Shown in pieces: positions 14,838 through 24,750 of a stretch of DNA of 64,000 nt. The position numbers and the translations under genes were made by a program. The stretch is from Verrucomicrobium sp. (lineage in GTDB: Bacteria > Verrucomicrobiota > Verrucomicrobiia > Methylacidiphilales > UBA1321). Where the stretch lies: positions 1 through 64,000 of the forward strand of contig JAFIGT010000017.1 in NCBI GenBank assembly GCA_017849585.1. The letters are read 5' to 3'. Below the pieces are notes generated by a model that saw only the letters and a program-made list of their open reading frames with translations, searched no databases and had not been told where the DNA came from. Each line of letters opens with the position of its first letter. The stretch's first letter is position 1.

Positions 14838-16829
14838 GTGAAGCGCATCCTTATCTTTACGGCTGGCTTTGGCGAAGGGCATAACACGGCGGCCCGTAAC
14901 GTCCGTGACGCCATCGAGTTCCTCGGCGAAGACGATGCCCAAGTGGATATCGTGGATCTCTTCGACTCCTGTTATGGCCGCTTCAACGAATTGATGCGGC
15001 AGGCCTACATTACCGCCATCAATCGCACCCCGAAACTCTGGCAAGGAATCTACAACCTGCTCGATAACACACATTTAGTCGAAGCCAACATCGATTCCCT
15101 CGTCCGGATGAAGAAGGCGATGGAGGAGCTCCTCATTGAGGGGCAGCCGGACGTCGTCATCTCCACCTATCCCATCTATAACTTCCTGATCGACGAGATT
15201 TATAAGGGCCGCCCCCGTCATTTCGCGCAAATCACCGTCGTTACCGACTCCATTTCGGTCAATTCGCTCTGGTACCGGGCCGCGAGCGACTACTACCTCG
15301 TCCCCAATGACGATACGGCCCATGTCCTCGCGGAGGCCGGAGTCGAAGCGGCCCAGATCAAGGTCTTCGGCTTTCCCGTGCAGCTCGAGTTCGCCCGGCC
15401 ATCGGACGACTACCGGCTGCCGGATCTCGCCAGGGGCGATTCTCCCCGGCTGCTCTACCTGATCAATTCCGGCAAAAAGAAGGCGCCGAGTGTCATCGAA
15501 AAGCTTCTGGAGCACGAAAACTGGGAGCTGACCATTGCCGTCGGCCGCGATGACAAACTGCGCCAGCTCGCGGTCAAGATTACCGCCGGCTGCGACGACC
15601 GCGTCCGCATCATCGGCTGGACCAATCAGATGCCCAAGCTGATGATGACGCATCACCTCCTGATCACCAAGGCGGGCGGTGCCACGGTCCAGGAGGCAAT
15701 TGCAGGTAAAATTCCACTCCTTATCAACCAAGTGGTTCCCGGCCAAGAGGAGGGGAATTACGAACTGATCCGCCGCGCCAACGCTGGTGCACTCGCGGAA
15801 AAACCCAAGGAAATCATCACCTGGGCCGAACGGGCCTTTGAGAACAGCGGCCAGCTCTGCCAGACATGGCGGCAGAACATCACGACCATCAGCCGTCCGG
15901 ATAGCGCACTGCAAATTGCCCGCTTCATCTTGGATCTGGCCGTGCCCACGAACGTCCCGGCCACTCCCGGCGGCATTCTCCACACCCAGCAGGCGACGCC
16001 CACCGCCTTGCATCCCCATAGCGACGCGCCCGCCCATCAGCGCCGCCTCCTCCTGTGCGACCTGCATACCCATACCACTTTTTCGGATGGTAAACTGACC
16101 ATCAGCGAGATGGTCGACTTTTACGGCCAGCGCGGCTTCGACGCGCTCTGCATCACCGACCACCTGTGCGATCCGAAGCGACTTCTCGGCAAACTCGTCA
16201 ACCTCACCGGCCTCGTCATTCCGCCCGGGGAACTCGACGACTACTTCGCCGCGATCGAGAAGGAAAAGAACCGCGCATGGAAAAAGTACGGACTGATTCT
16301 CATGAGCGGTGTGGAGTTCAACAAGGACGGCTACACGCCGAAGACTTCCACGCATCTGCTCGGCATCGACTTGAAAAAGCCGATCAACCCCGCGCTCGAC
16401 CTCAAGGAGATCATCGGCGAAATCCACGCGCAGGGCGCGCTTGCGGTCGCCTCGCACCCGCACAAGATGCGCAGCATCTGGGGAAAGGACACGCTCTATC
16501 TCTGGGAGCATCAGGATGAATTCGCCCCGCTGATCGATGCGTGGGAAATCGCCAATCGCGACGACATTTTCAATCCGGTCGGCCTGAAGCGACTGCCGTT
16601 CATCGCCAACAGCGACCTGCACAAACCGAAGCACATCCACTCATGGAAGACCTTGCTCTGGTGCGAAAAGGAATCCGAGGCGATCAAGGAATGCATCCGC
16701 ATAAACCGCGATGTCTCCATCACACTCTATCGCGATCACCGCTTCGGCTACGGCATTGATGCCGCCTCTGCGGCGGAAAAGAAAGTCGTCTCCGACGTCC
16801 TCAGTTTTCCCGAGCCAGCGGCGGCGTAG
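14838..16829 (+). CDS. MGDG synthase-like glycosyltransferase fused to a PHP phosphoesterase domain
   Basis: A 663-residue two-domain protein. Residues 1-365 match the monogalactosyldiacylglycerol synthase/GT28 group: KRILIFTAGFGEGHNTAARN, then VVISTYPIYNFLI, then a GT-B donor domain with ITKAGGATVQEAIAGKIPLL. Residues about 400-620 form a PHP domain with metal-ligand motifs LCDLHTHTTFSDG, ITDHLCD, GVEFNKD, ASHPHKM and NSDLHKP. The first part probably glycosylates a lipid; the second probably hydrolyses a phosphoester. No transmembrane helix is evident. The start is uncertain: GTG 14838 is used, but TTG 14793 is in frame and a good GGAGG points to TTA 14823. Confidence 0.82.
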   Translation: MKRILIFTAGFGEGHNTAARNVRDAIEFLGEDDAQVDIVDLFDSCYGRFNELMRQAYITAINRTPKLWQGIYNLLDNTHLVEANIDSLVRMKKAMEELLIEGQPDVVISTYPIYNFLIDEIYKGRPRHFAQITVVTDSISVNSLWYRAASDYYLVPNDDTAHVLAEAGVEAAQIKVFGFPVQLEFARPSDDYRLPDLARGDSPRLLYLINSGKKKAPSVIEKLLEHENWELTIAVGRDDKLRQLAVKITAGCDDRVRIIGWTNQMPKLMMTHHLLITKAGGATVQEAIAGKIPLLINQVVPGQEEGNYELIRRANAGALAEKPKEIITWAERAFENSGQLCQTWRQNITTISRPDSALQIARFILDLAVPTNVPATPGGILHTQQATPTALHPHSDAPAHQRRLLLCDLHTHTTFSDGKLTISEMVDFYGQRGFDALCITDHLCDPKRLLGKLVNLTGLVIPPGELDDYFAAIEKEKNRAWKKYGLILMSGVEFNKDGYTPKTSTHLLGIDLKKPINPALDLKEIIGEIHAQGALAVASHPHKMRSIWGKDTLYLWEHQDEFAPLIDAWEIANRDDIFNPVGLKRLPFIANSDLHKPKHIHSWKTLLWCEKESEAIKECIRINRDVSITLYRDHRFGYGIDAASAAEKKVVSDVLSFPEPAAA

Positions 16830-16850
16830 CCGGGCCTCATTGAGACGGAA

Positions 16851-17927
16851 TCAACCCTGATCCACCCACCGTATGAGGTCCGCGAGGGAAGGTCTCCCGT
16901 CATGATGCCACGAGATCGGAGGATGTTGCATCCGGCCGACGCGACAAAACCGTTTCACGCCGAGCGGAAGCAAAACCTTCTCCAGCGCAGGTGTGAGTTC
17001 ACCCGCCAATCCCAGCGTCGAAATTTTTCCGCGTACGACGTCCAGTGCCTGCGGCAGTTGCGTGGCCTTCACCTCATGCAAGCGGATCACGCGGTGCAGG
17101 CACGAAAAACGGAATTGCGGTTTTGGGTCGAGGATCACTGCGCCCGCTGTCGCAATCGTAGCGGAACGTGCCGTCCATACGCGCTGTCCGAGCCCACGCG
17201 CGGTATCAATCGTTTCGAAGATCACACCGAATTCCTCCGCACTGCGCTCCACTTTCGGCAAACGGGCGATCTCCTTTGTCATCGCTTCCGTCAACGCCTC
17301 GCCGAACGCTTCGGTTTTCGAACCGGGCTCTAGAAAGATCGCCTGCGGCGAGAGACATCCCATTTGGTCATAGATACAGATATCGTGCGCGACAGCCGCC
17401 ACGAGCGCAGGCGTGACTTTTTTCACTGCGCCAAGCCAGATCACGCTGACTTGCAATCCGTACCCGAGAAAGAGTTGATCCCACCGCGTCTGCGCGCGGA
17501 TCTCGGCCACGGTCTCATCCCGGCCAAAGGCAATCACCGCATCGGCTGACTTGAGCGTCTCCACATTAAACTCCGTCTGCACCGTCACAAGTTCGCGCAG
17601 CGGCGCGGGCAGCATCTCGATGAAACAAATCAGATCCTCGCCGCTCCGCGATGGCAGCTTCACCACATTGTGCGCACCGAGCAGAAGTCCACAGAGCACG
17701 CTATGTTGACCCGACACTGCGAGATTTCCCGCGAGGACATGATAGATCGTTTTCGGTGCGACAGCGCGGGTTTGCGAAGGGCCGTATTTCTTCCACGTTT
17801 CCAGAGCATCAAGTGAACCGAATTCCAACGCGATCCATTGCTCCAACTCGCGAGCGCTGGTCGCGCCCAGGCCGGGGAATTTTTTCAGGAGCGGAACCAG
17901 CCGGGCGATGCGTTGACGCGTGGTCAT
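16851..17927 (-). CDS. luxC: LuxC-like acyl-CoA/acyl-protein reductase
   Basis: A 358-residue protein matching the LuxC acyl reductase family, an aldehyde-dehydrogenase-fold enzyme. Visible blocks include KTIYHVLAGNLAVSGQHSV, VVKLPSRSGEDLICF and DICIYDQMGCLSPQAIF, the last containing the likely catalytic Cys. Known reaction: reduction of an activated fatty acyl group to aldehyde with NADPH. The ATG lies 3 bases beyond the luxE stop, so they are coupled. There is no luxAB, so the aldehyde must serve another purpose. It converges on the GT28-PHP gene with only 21 bases between. Confidence 0.85.
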   Translation of the reverse strand: MTTRQRIARLVPLLKKFPGLGATSARELEQWIALEFGSLDALETWKKYGPSQTRAVAPKTIYHVLAGNLAVSGQHSVLCGLLLGAHNVVKLPSRSGEDLICFIEMLPAPLRELVTVQTEFNVETLKSADAVIAFGRDETVAEIRAQTRWDQLFLGYGLQVSVIWLGAVKKVTPALVAAVAHDICIYDQMGCLSPQAIFLEPGSKTEAFGEALTEAMTKEIARLPKVERSAEEFGVIFETIDTARGLGQRVWTARSATIATAGAVILDPKPQFRFSCLHRVIRLHEVKATQLPQALDVVRGKISTLGLAGELTPALEKVLLPLGVKRFCRVGRMQHPPISWHHDGRPSLADLIRWVDQG

Positions 17928-17929
17928 GA

Positions 17930-18973
17930 TCAAGCCCGGTGGAAGGTTTCCGCCGTGAGCGAGCAACCGCGCGGATCGGCCTGCGAGAGCCGCCCGATCA
18001 AATAAAAGCCGTCCTTCTCGCGCACCGCCTGATCCAGCGTCTGGATCGCCAGCACGGAATCGACATTCGCCAAATCAATCCAGCGCACCAGTCCGACTTC
18101 GCCCACCGCCACTTCGCGGTCAGTTGACGGATCGACCACCAGCACCCGCGCCCAAGGCGGCGTGCGGTGCATGCCCTGCGGACCGCGCGCGTAGGCCTGA
18201 CTGCTCAGCTCGCACATGCCGTACTCGTTCCAGATGCGATCCGGCTTCACCCCAAACAAATAGGCAAGCGCTTCGTAGAATTCCGCCTTGTCGATCTCGC
18301 GGCTGCGGCCTTTGAAGCCACCCGTCTCCAGCAACCAGCTTTTCTCCGGCAAGGTAAGCGGATCGGCCTGCGAGAAGGTATCGATCCAATGAACAAAACT
18401 AAACGCCGCGCCACACACGCCGACCGGGTCCACGGTCTGTTCGAGTTGCCGCCGGAGACGTTCCAGTTGCAGATGCCCCTTCTCGACCCAGAATTGCGAA
18501 TCGTCATTACCCCAGCCTTCGCGCCAGAATTCGAACATCGCCGACAGTGACGAGTTCGGTGCCGCCAGCGGGGAGGGGGCCAGGAAATGCAGCGCCTGCG
18601 TCTCTTTCAAAACACCGGCGCGCTTGGCTCCTTCCACACACGTCGCGTTGTAGAGATCGATCCGGCGCAAGTGTTGCTTGCCCGGCTCGCCCGTGGTCGT
18701 GCCGCTCGTGTGAAAAACCGTGGTGGCCGTCTTGATGGGGTGCGAGTACAGCGTGGCTTCCTTGAAAAGGCGTTGCGGCACCGCCGGAATGTCGCGCCAG
18801 GACTTGATTTGCTTGGGCGACACCTCACGGGCCTTCGCGATTAATTGGAACGGCTTGCAATGCGTGAATTGCCACGCGAAAAGCTCCAGCGCGGCGGCAT
18901 TGAAAGCCGCGTCGTCGAGCGAACCAAAAATCCGCTGACGCCACGCAGTGCGCTCGGCCGGGGTGGTAAACAT
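17930..18973 (-). CDS. luxE: LuxE-like acyl-protein synthetase
   Basis: A 347-residue protein of the LuxE/acyl-protein synthetase family. It has an adenylate-forming P-loop-like segment TVFHTSGTTTGEPGKQHL, a WNEYGMCELSSQAYARG motif like those of acyl-activating enzymes, and a C-terminal RLSQADPRGCSL. LuxE activates a fatty acid as acyl-AMP and passes it to LuxC for reduction. It is immediately upstream of luxC and 49 bases downstream of a GT2 gene, at the end of the minus-strand glycan arm. Confidence 0.85.
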   Translation of the reverse strand: MFTTPAERTAWRQRIFGSLDDAAFNAAALELFAWQFTHCKPFQLIAKAREVSPKQIKSWRDIPAVPQRLFKEATLYSHPIKTATTVFHTSGTTTGEPGKQHLRRIDLYNATCVEGAKRAGVLKETQALHFLAPSPLAAPNSSLSAMFEFWREGWGNDDSQFWVEKGHLQLERLRRQLEQTVDPVGVCGAAFSFVHWIDTFSQADPLTLPEKSWLLETGGFKGRSREIDKAEFYEALAYLFGVKPDRIWNEYGMCELSSQAYARGPQGMHRTPPWARVLVVDPSTDREVAVGEVGLVRWIDLANVDSVLAIQTLDQAVREKDGFYLIGRLSQADPRGCSLTAETFHRA

Positions 18974-19022
18974 CCATCCACGCTAGCGGATCACGTCCGC
19001 TTCCGCAACCGTGTGTTACCCC

Positions 19023-19904
19023 CTAGCAAGGATAGAAATAGCGCTCCTTGGCCTGGCGGGTGAGTTCCTTGTGGATATGATTTCCACGCCAGGCACCATA
19101 ATATTGGCAAAAACGGAAGGCGACGATTTCACTCGCCTTCTCGAAAAAGCATTTTTCATCGATAGCCTTGGACCAATCGAAGAAAACTCCGGCCAGAAAA
19201 TAACGCAGAGCGTCCATGCGGCTGACCTCCACCTCGGGCACAATACCGCGCAAGGCTAATGCCTCGCGTTCATAACGGCGCTGTACCTGAGCCCAAGTTT
19301 CATTATGGAAGTGGTACACGCAAGCCTGGGGAACATATTGGATCTTGTGGTTATCGTTATGCAGGCGCTTGGCCATGTGCATATCTTCAAGCCCGGTCAG
19401 AACCTCGTTGAACCGATACTGGGCCCAGAGTTCGCGCGGCATGGCTGCATTGGCATTATTACAGAAAAAGGTGTAGGCCGGCTCCTCATGGTTCGGCGGA
19501 AAATAGCGCTCAAAAAGTTTGCATTCGCTAAACTTCGAGTCCTTGCCGCCAATCTGCCTTCCATAGGCAAGTGCCGCCTCGCCCTTTTCCAGTGGCGCAA
19601 TCAAGTGTGCCAGCCAATGCCCATCCACTGGCAGGCAGTGGGCGCTGATGAAAACAAGCTGTCGGCCTGTGGCCGCCTCGCATCCCAAATTGAGGGAGCG
19701 ACCGAAGGAGAATTCCTTTTTGGGAATTTCCAGCAGCCGGCAACCGCCGTCGCGGGCGATTTGGGGCGTCGAATCACTGGAGCCGGAATCGATGACTATG
19801 ATCTCAAAGTCCTGGCGCGATAGCGTCTGTTGACTCAGCGCTCCCAGGAGCGCGGGAAGATGTCGCGCTTCGTTATAGGCACGGATGATAACGCTGGCAA
19901 TCAT
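19023..19904 (-). CDS. Glycosyltransferase family 2
   Basis: A 293-residue GT-A fold transferase: SVIIRAYNEARHLPALLGAL at the start, nucleotide-binding IIVIDSGSSDSTPQIA, FISAHCLPVD in the position of the DxD region, then LTGLEDMHMAKRL with the acid pair expected near the acceptor site. No membrane segments are seen. It probably adds one sugar to the glycan built by this locus. The start is placed at ATG 19904 to give the typical short N-terminus; ATG 19913 adds three residues. It follows pseB by about 45 bases. Confidence 0.85.
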   Translation of the reverse strand: MIASVIIRAYNEARHLPALLGALSQQTLSRQDFEIIVIDSGSSDSTPQIARDGGCRLLEIPKKEFSFGRSLNLGCEAATGRQLVFISAHCLPVDGHWLAHLIAPLEKGEAALAYGRQIGGKDSKFSECKLFERYFPPNHEEPAYTFFCNNANAAMPRELWAQYRFNEVLTGLEDMHMAKRLHNDNHKIQYVPQACVYHFHNETWAQVQRRYEREALALRGIVPEVEVSRMDALRYFLAGVFFDWSKAIDEKCFFEKASEIVAFRFCQYYGAWRGNHIHKELTRQAKERYFYPC

Positions 19905-19948
19905 GTCGCACATGAAGCGCAGTAGGATCGCGCTCGCTTACGGATAGA

Positions 19949-20971
<1,023 letters not shown>

Positions 20972-21012
20972 TTAAGCCGCTAACCTTGGTACATTGCGCG
21001 TCTTGCGCCAAG

Positions 21013-21038
21013 AAAAAAAGAGGCTGCCGATTAGCCTC
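21013..21038 (-). terminator. Intrinsic terminator after the SGNH gene
   Basis: On the minus strand GAGGCT pairs with AGCCTC around a seven-base loop and is followed by seven T. It divides the carbamoyltransferase-SGNH unit from pseB. Confidence 0.8.
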
Positions 21039-21075
21039 AGACCCAAAAGGGTGTTTGCAAAGCGCCTTTTTAGGA

Positions 21076-22323
21076 TCATTTGCCCCGTCCATAAGAAGGG
21101 ATTTGGTCGGCAATCAATCGCAATCCTAGCGGCGAAAGATGGCATTCATCATTGTACAAGGCGGCTCCGGCAAAGAGGCTACCCTGCTTGTTCTGATAGT
21201 CATGAACAATTTGACCGAAATCCACAAACGTCTGAATACCTCGTTTTGCACAAACTTCTCGCATGGTATTTTTGTAGCTAATGAATTTGGCCAAATCACT
21301 ATTTTGCGTCAACCAACCCGCGCGAAATAATTCGGGAATTGTTCGGGTAATGTGCTGAGGGTAGACAAAGACCCGATACTTGACTCGATGAACGTCGAGA
21401 AGATCTGCCAGGTCAGAGACGATGCGCCGGGCTTCCCCGGGACCATAGTCAAAATCGTTCTCGCAATTAACGTAAACGACCCCCTTTATCTGCTCTCCAT
21501 ACTGGGCAAAAAGCCTCTTCATGCGCGCTAGATGATGCCTGGCCATGGCGCCGGGGCAGCTGGCATTAATATAGCGGGCTGCGGGATCCGCTTTCTGCAG
21601 TAGGGATGCCAGCGTCTCATCATCATTAATATCAATGCCGAAAGCCACGCTGTCTCCCACCACGAGAATGATATTTGGACTGCTACTGGCAGGCACGGTC
21701 ACTCGGTTGGAAAACTCATCCGTATGACAAACAACGGGATGAAAGGCATACTGATTCAAAAAACTCAGGACTTCCGGGCTTGCTGTTTTTTTTCGTTCCA
21801 AGCCTACGTAATAATAAAGCAAATTATTCGGATCATAGAGACGAGTTCGTAAATAAGCCGCTTCAAAAGCCAGATTCGGCTTAACCCGGTATCCTTCTAG
21901 CGGATCATCGGCAATTACGCGAACCTCCTTGCTTACAAGCTCGTCGTAAGGAGAATTTCCCAATAGCACGCCGCTATCGCGAAATTTTCCAAGCATTGTT
22001 TCAATCTGAAAGCCAAAAAGAATGTTCTTGGACAAAAGCTCATCCATCCCATCGTCGCCTTTACCCTCTCTCGCAGAATGATATTGATTTTGCGCTCGCT
22101 GTAGCCGTTCCGCCTCGGCGCGCTGCTCGCGCCTGGCCTGACGATGGCGTATCCTTTCAGGAAACCACCTTTTTTCCAGGCTAACCAATGCGCGATATGT
22201 CAGACTCGGTTGAGCTTCTTTATAGCGCAGTAGAGCACTGGCCCCCTCGACCAGCACTAGGCCAATCGTCAAAAACAAAAGCGTAATGCTGGTGATGATG
22301 GCTAAATCGCGCAGGCCTTTCAT
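21076..22323 (-). CDS. Membrane-anchored SGNH/GDSL-like hydrolase
   Basis: A 415-residue protein with one N-terminal membrane helix (IITSITLLFLTIGLVLVEGA), a charged Arg/Glu/Gln-rich helix (about 50-90), and a C-terminal SGNH domain. Block I is LVVGDSVAFGID (Ser225 as nucleophile); NDECHLSPLGLRLIAD near the end carries the Asp-x-x-His-type pair. It probably removes or transfers an acyl group on a surface sugar outside the cytoplasm. It starts 3 bases after the DUF5989 stop in the carbamoyltransferase unit. Confidence 0.75.
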   Translation of the reverse strand: MKGLRDLAIITSITLLFLTIGLVLVEGASALLRYKEAQPSLTYRALVSLEKRWFPERIRHRQARREQRAEAERLQRAQNQYHSAREGKGDDGMDELLSKNILFGFQIETMLGKFRDSGVLLGNSPYDELVSKEVRVIADDPLEGYRVKPNLAFEAAYLRTRLYDPNNLLYYYVGLERKKTASPEVLSFLNQYAFHPVVCHTDEFSNRVTVPASSSPNIILVVGDSVAFGIDINDDETLASLLQKADPAARYINASCPGAMARHHLARMKRLFAQYGEQIKGVVYVNCENDFDYGPGEARRIVSDLADLLDVHRVKYRVFVYPQHITRTIPELFRAGWLTQNSDLAKFISYKNTMREVCAKRGIQTFVDFGQIVHDYQNKQGSLFAGAALYNDECHLSPLGLRLIADQIPSYGRGK

Positions 22324-22326
22324 AAG

Positions 22327-22485
22327 TCAAAAGAGCGTGTAGATCAGCGGCGCCACCGCAGAACCTTTAGCGAGTACAAGAATTAGCCCCAGTAGAATCA
22401 AAACGATTATGATGGGAGCAATCCAATATTTTTTTTGGGAAATGATGAATTCCGCAAGCTCCCGGACGATACGTAATTTTTTCAT
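22327..22485 (-). CDS. DUF5989 family small membrane protein
   Basis: A 52-residue protein: a basic amphipathic start (MKKLRIVRELAEFIISQKKY), one hydrophobic helix (IAPIIIVLILLGLILVLA), and a KGSAVAPLIYTLF end. This layout is that of DUF5989, a family repeatedly found between SxtJ and downstream genes in carbamoyltransferase loci. Its function is unknown; a membrane partner of SxtJ or of the carbamoyltransferase is the simple guess. The flanking gaps are 15 and 3 bases. Confidence 0.82.
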   Translation of the reverse strand: MKKLRIVRELAEFIISQKKYWIAPIIIVLILLGLILVLAKGSAVAPLIYTLF

Positions 22486-22500
22486 GCTAGATCACCATTC

Positions 22501-22917
22501 CTAAAATTGTCGCTCGTAATCCGCCCGATTTTTGCACCTGCGCGGTTTGCTCATCCAATAAGAAGATTCGGAGGCGGGCCATTTTTGAAGCAAAAAATCT
22601 TTGCGAAGAATCCGGGCCACCAGGCCAATCGGAGTCAACGCGAAAAAATAAATCAAAGCTAAGAGCGCCGTGGAAACGATCGCTCCCATCATGTTACCCA
22701 ATGTCATCCAGGCAATGTAAACGTACTTGAGACTGCGAGGCCATAAAGCACCCAGCAGTGCAAGTACTGCTCCTACCGCAAGCACGGGCATGGCAAAGGA
22801 TTTATGGCGAAAAAGAAACCAACCTCCCAACACCATGAGAATGCCGCCGATAAGATAACCAAAGTGACGCAGAGTCTTGGACTCGGCATGCAGTAGATGC
22901 GGTTCAATGAGAGTCAT
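22501..22917 (-). CDS. SxtJ family membrane protein
   Basis: A 138-residue protein with about three hydrophobic segments: FGYLIGGILMVLGGWFLF, MPVLAVGAVLALLGALW, and MGAIVSTALLALIYFFALTP. The end RKDFLLQKWP-x-x-SSYW is typical of the SxtJ family, named from saxitoxin clusters, where it accompanies the carbamoyltransferase SxtI. The biochemical role is unknown. It is placed directly between the carbamoyltransferase (9-base gap) and the DUF5989 gene, as in other genomes. Confidence 0.85.
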   Translation of the reverse strand: MTLIEPHLLHAESKTLRHFGYLIGGILMVLGGWFLFRHKSFAMPVLAVGAVLALLGALWPRSLKYVYIAWMTLGNMMGAIVSTALLALIYFFALTPIGLVARILRKDFLLQKWPASESSYWMSKPRRCKNRADYERQF

Positions 22918-22926
22918 GTCGGGATC

Positions 22927-24750
22927 CTAATCCAATTCGAACTTTCGCAACCAGTCGATGTCTTTATCAAGTGGTTTCTGTTCGGCTTTTGTCAGCAAAA
23001 AATTTCCCACGACCAGATAATCCATGTTGGTGCGCATAAAGCAGACCCAGGCTTCCTCTGGAGTACAAACGATCGGTTCGCCTCGCACATTGAAGGATGT
23101 ATTCACAATGACAGGGCAACCGTATTTTTCGTGGAAGCGCTTGATCAATTTGTAATAGGCCGGATTGTAATCAGGGCCAACTGTTTGAACGCGTGCCGAA
23201 TAGTCTACATGAGTGACGGCCGGCACTTCAGAACGGATCGTCCAGAGCCGCTCAATGCCACTGAGTTGGGCCTCGTGCGAAGAGAGAGTGCGACGTTTTG
23301 ACTTCTGAATTGGAGCAACAAGCAGCATGTAGGGGCTGAGGTCGGGCAACTCAAAGTAATCGCAGCTACACTCCTCCAGCACACTTGGTGCGAACGGACG
23401 AAAGCTTTCGCGAAATTTAATTTTGAGATTCATCCGGCTTTGCATCTCGGCAGACCGGGCATCCCCGATAATGGAACGAGCACCGAGTGCGCGAGGACCA
23501 AATTCCATCCGTCCCTGAAACCAGCCGATGACCTTTTCTTCCGCTATCAAATCCGCCACTACATCAGGCATCTCATCTGCAGTCAGTTCCCGATAAGGCG
23601 TTTGACGGCCATCCAGAAAAGCGCGAATTTCATCATCGGAAAATTCCGGGCCAAGGTACGAACCGAACTGGCTGTCCTGAATGCCATGAGCGGTGCGCGG
23701 CTGATCCAAATACTGATGCCAGCCAATCAGGGCGGCCCCAAGAGCCCCCCCGGCATCGCCTGCAGCAGGTTGAATCCAAATTCGATCAAATAATTTCTCC
23801 TGAAGTATTTTACCATTGGCCACACAATTAAGGGCAACGCCGCCAGCGAGACACAGATAACGTTGGCCAGTAGTCCGGCTGATGTGCCGCGCCATGCGCA
23901 GGAGGACTTCTTCCGTAACCTCCTGAATGGACCGCGCCACATCCATGTCATGTTGTGTAAGTGGAGATTCCGGTTGCCGCGCCTTGCGACCAAATAGGGC
24001 TTCAAAGCGATGGTTAATCATCTTCAATCCCCCAGCATAATCAAAGTACCGCATATTGAGCCGGAATGATCCATCGTCCTTCAGATCAATAAGCTCTCGC
24101 AAGATGAGATCGCGAAATCGTGGCTCACCATAGGGAGCCAGTCCCATCAGCTTGTACTCGCCGGAGTTCACCCTAAATCCTGCGTAATACGTGAAGGCCG
24201 AGTAGAGCAGGCCGATGGAATGAGGAAACCGGATTTCACTTTCAATGTGAAAACGATTATCCCGGCCGGTTCCGAAGCTAGTCGTAGTCCACTCACCTAC
24301 TCCGTCCACCGTCAAGAAGGCAGCCTCTTGAAAAGGCGATGGATAAAAAGCCGAAGCAGCATGCGCTTCATGATGTTCGGGGAACAGGATGGGCCCATCA
24401 AACTGAAGCTCCTCACGCAAAGTATCTTTCAGCCAAATCTTGTCCCGTAGCCATAGAGGAATCGATTTGAGAAAGGAGGCCAGACCAGAAGGGGCACAGG
24501 CCAAATAGGTATAGAGCAGTCGGTCAAATTTCAGGAAGGGCTTCTCGTAATAAGCCACCAGAGCAAGATCTTTCGTGGTGATACCTGCCGTACGAAGGCA
24601 ATAATCAATTGCATGACGGGGAAAATCACTATCATGCTTTTTTCGAGTAAACCGCTCCTCCTGGGCAGCCGCAATAATGACACCGTCATGCAGCAATGCG
24701 GCAGCGCTATCATGGTAGAATGCTGAAATGCCGAGAATGTAAGTACTCAT
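22927..24750 (-). CDS. Carbamoyltransferase (NodU/CmcH/SxtI family)
   Basis: A 607-residue protein with the two domains of O-carbamoyltransferases: an N-terminal ASKHA-like part beginning YILGISAFYHDSAAALLHDG with HHEAHAASAFYPSPF (metal-binding histidines) and YLCLAGGVALNCVANGK, and a C-terminal YrdC-like part with EFGPRALGARSIIGDAR and VIVNTSFNVRGEPIV. It transfers a carbamoyl group from carbamoyl phosphate, via carbamoyl-AMP, to a hydroxyl. Given the neighbours the acceptor is probably a sugar of the surface glycan. It leads a minus-strand unit with SxtJ, DUF5989 and the SGNH protein, divergent from pseC. Confidence 0.93.
   Translation of the reverse strand: MSTYILGISAFYHDSAAALLHDGVIIAAAQEERFTRKKHDSDFPRHAIDYCLRTAGITTKDLALVAYYEKPFLKFDRLLYTYLACAPSGLASFLKSIPLWLRDKIWLKDTLREELQFDGPILFPEHHEAHAASAFYPSPFQEAAFLTVDGVGEWTTTSFGTGRDNRFHIESEIRFPHSIGLLYSAFTYYAGFRVNSGEYKLMGLAPYGEPRFRDLILRELIDLKDDGSFRLNMRYFDYAGGLKMINHRFEALFGRKARQPESPLTQHDMDVARSIQEVTEEVLLRMARHISRTTGQRYLCLAGGVALNCVANGKILQEKLFDRIWIQPAAGDAGGALGAALIGWHQYLDQPRTAHGIQDSQFGSYLGPEFSDDEIRAFLDGRQTPYRELTADEMPDVVADLIAEEKVIGWFQGRMEFGPRALGARSIIGDARSAEMQSRMNLKIKFRESFRPFAPSVLEECSCDYFELPDLSPYMLLVAPIQKSKRRTLSSHEAQLSGIERLWTIRSEVPAVTHVDYSARVQTVGPDYNPAYYKLIKRFHEKYGCPVIVNTSFNVRGEPIVCTPEEAWVCFMRTNMDYLVVGNFLLTKAEQKPLDKDIDWLRKFELD

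Noticed and set aside
15075-16640. A 521-codon open frame antisense to the GT28-PHP gene
   Set aside because: It is a shadow of GC-rich coding on the plus strand, which shows conserved domains; the antisense product has no domain.
16851-18973. Bioluminescence operon
   Set aside because: Only luxC and luxE are present; luxA, luxB and luxD are missing and the neighbours are glycan genes.
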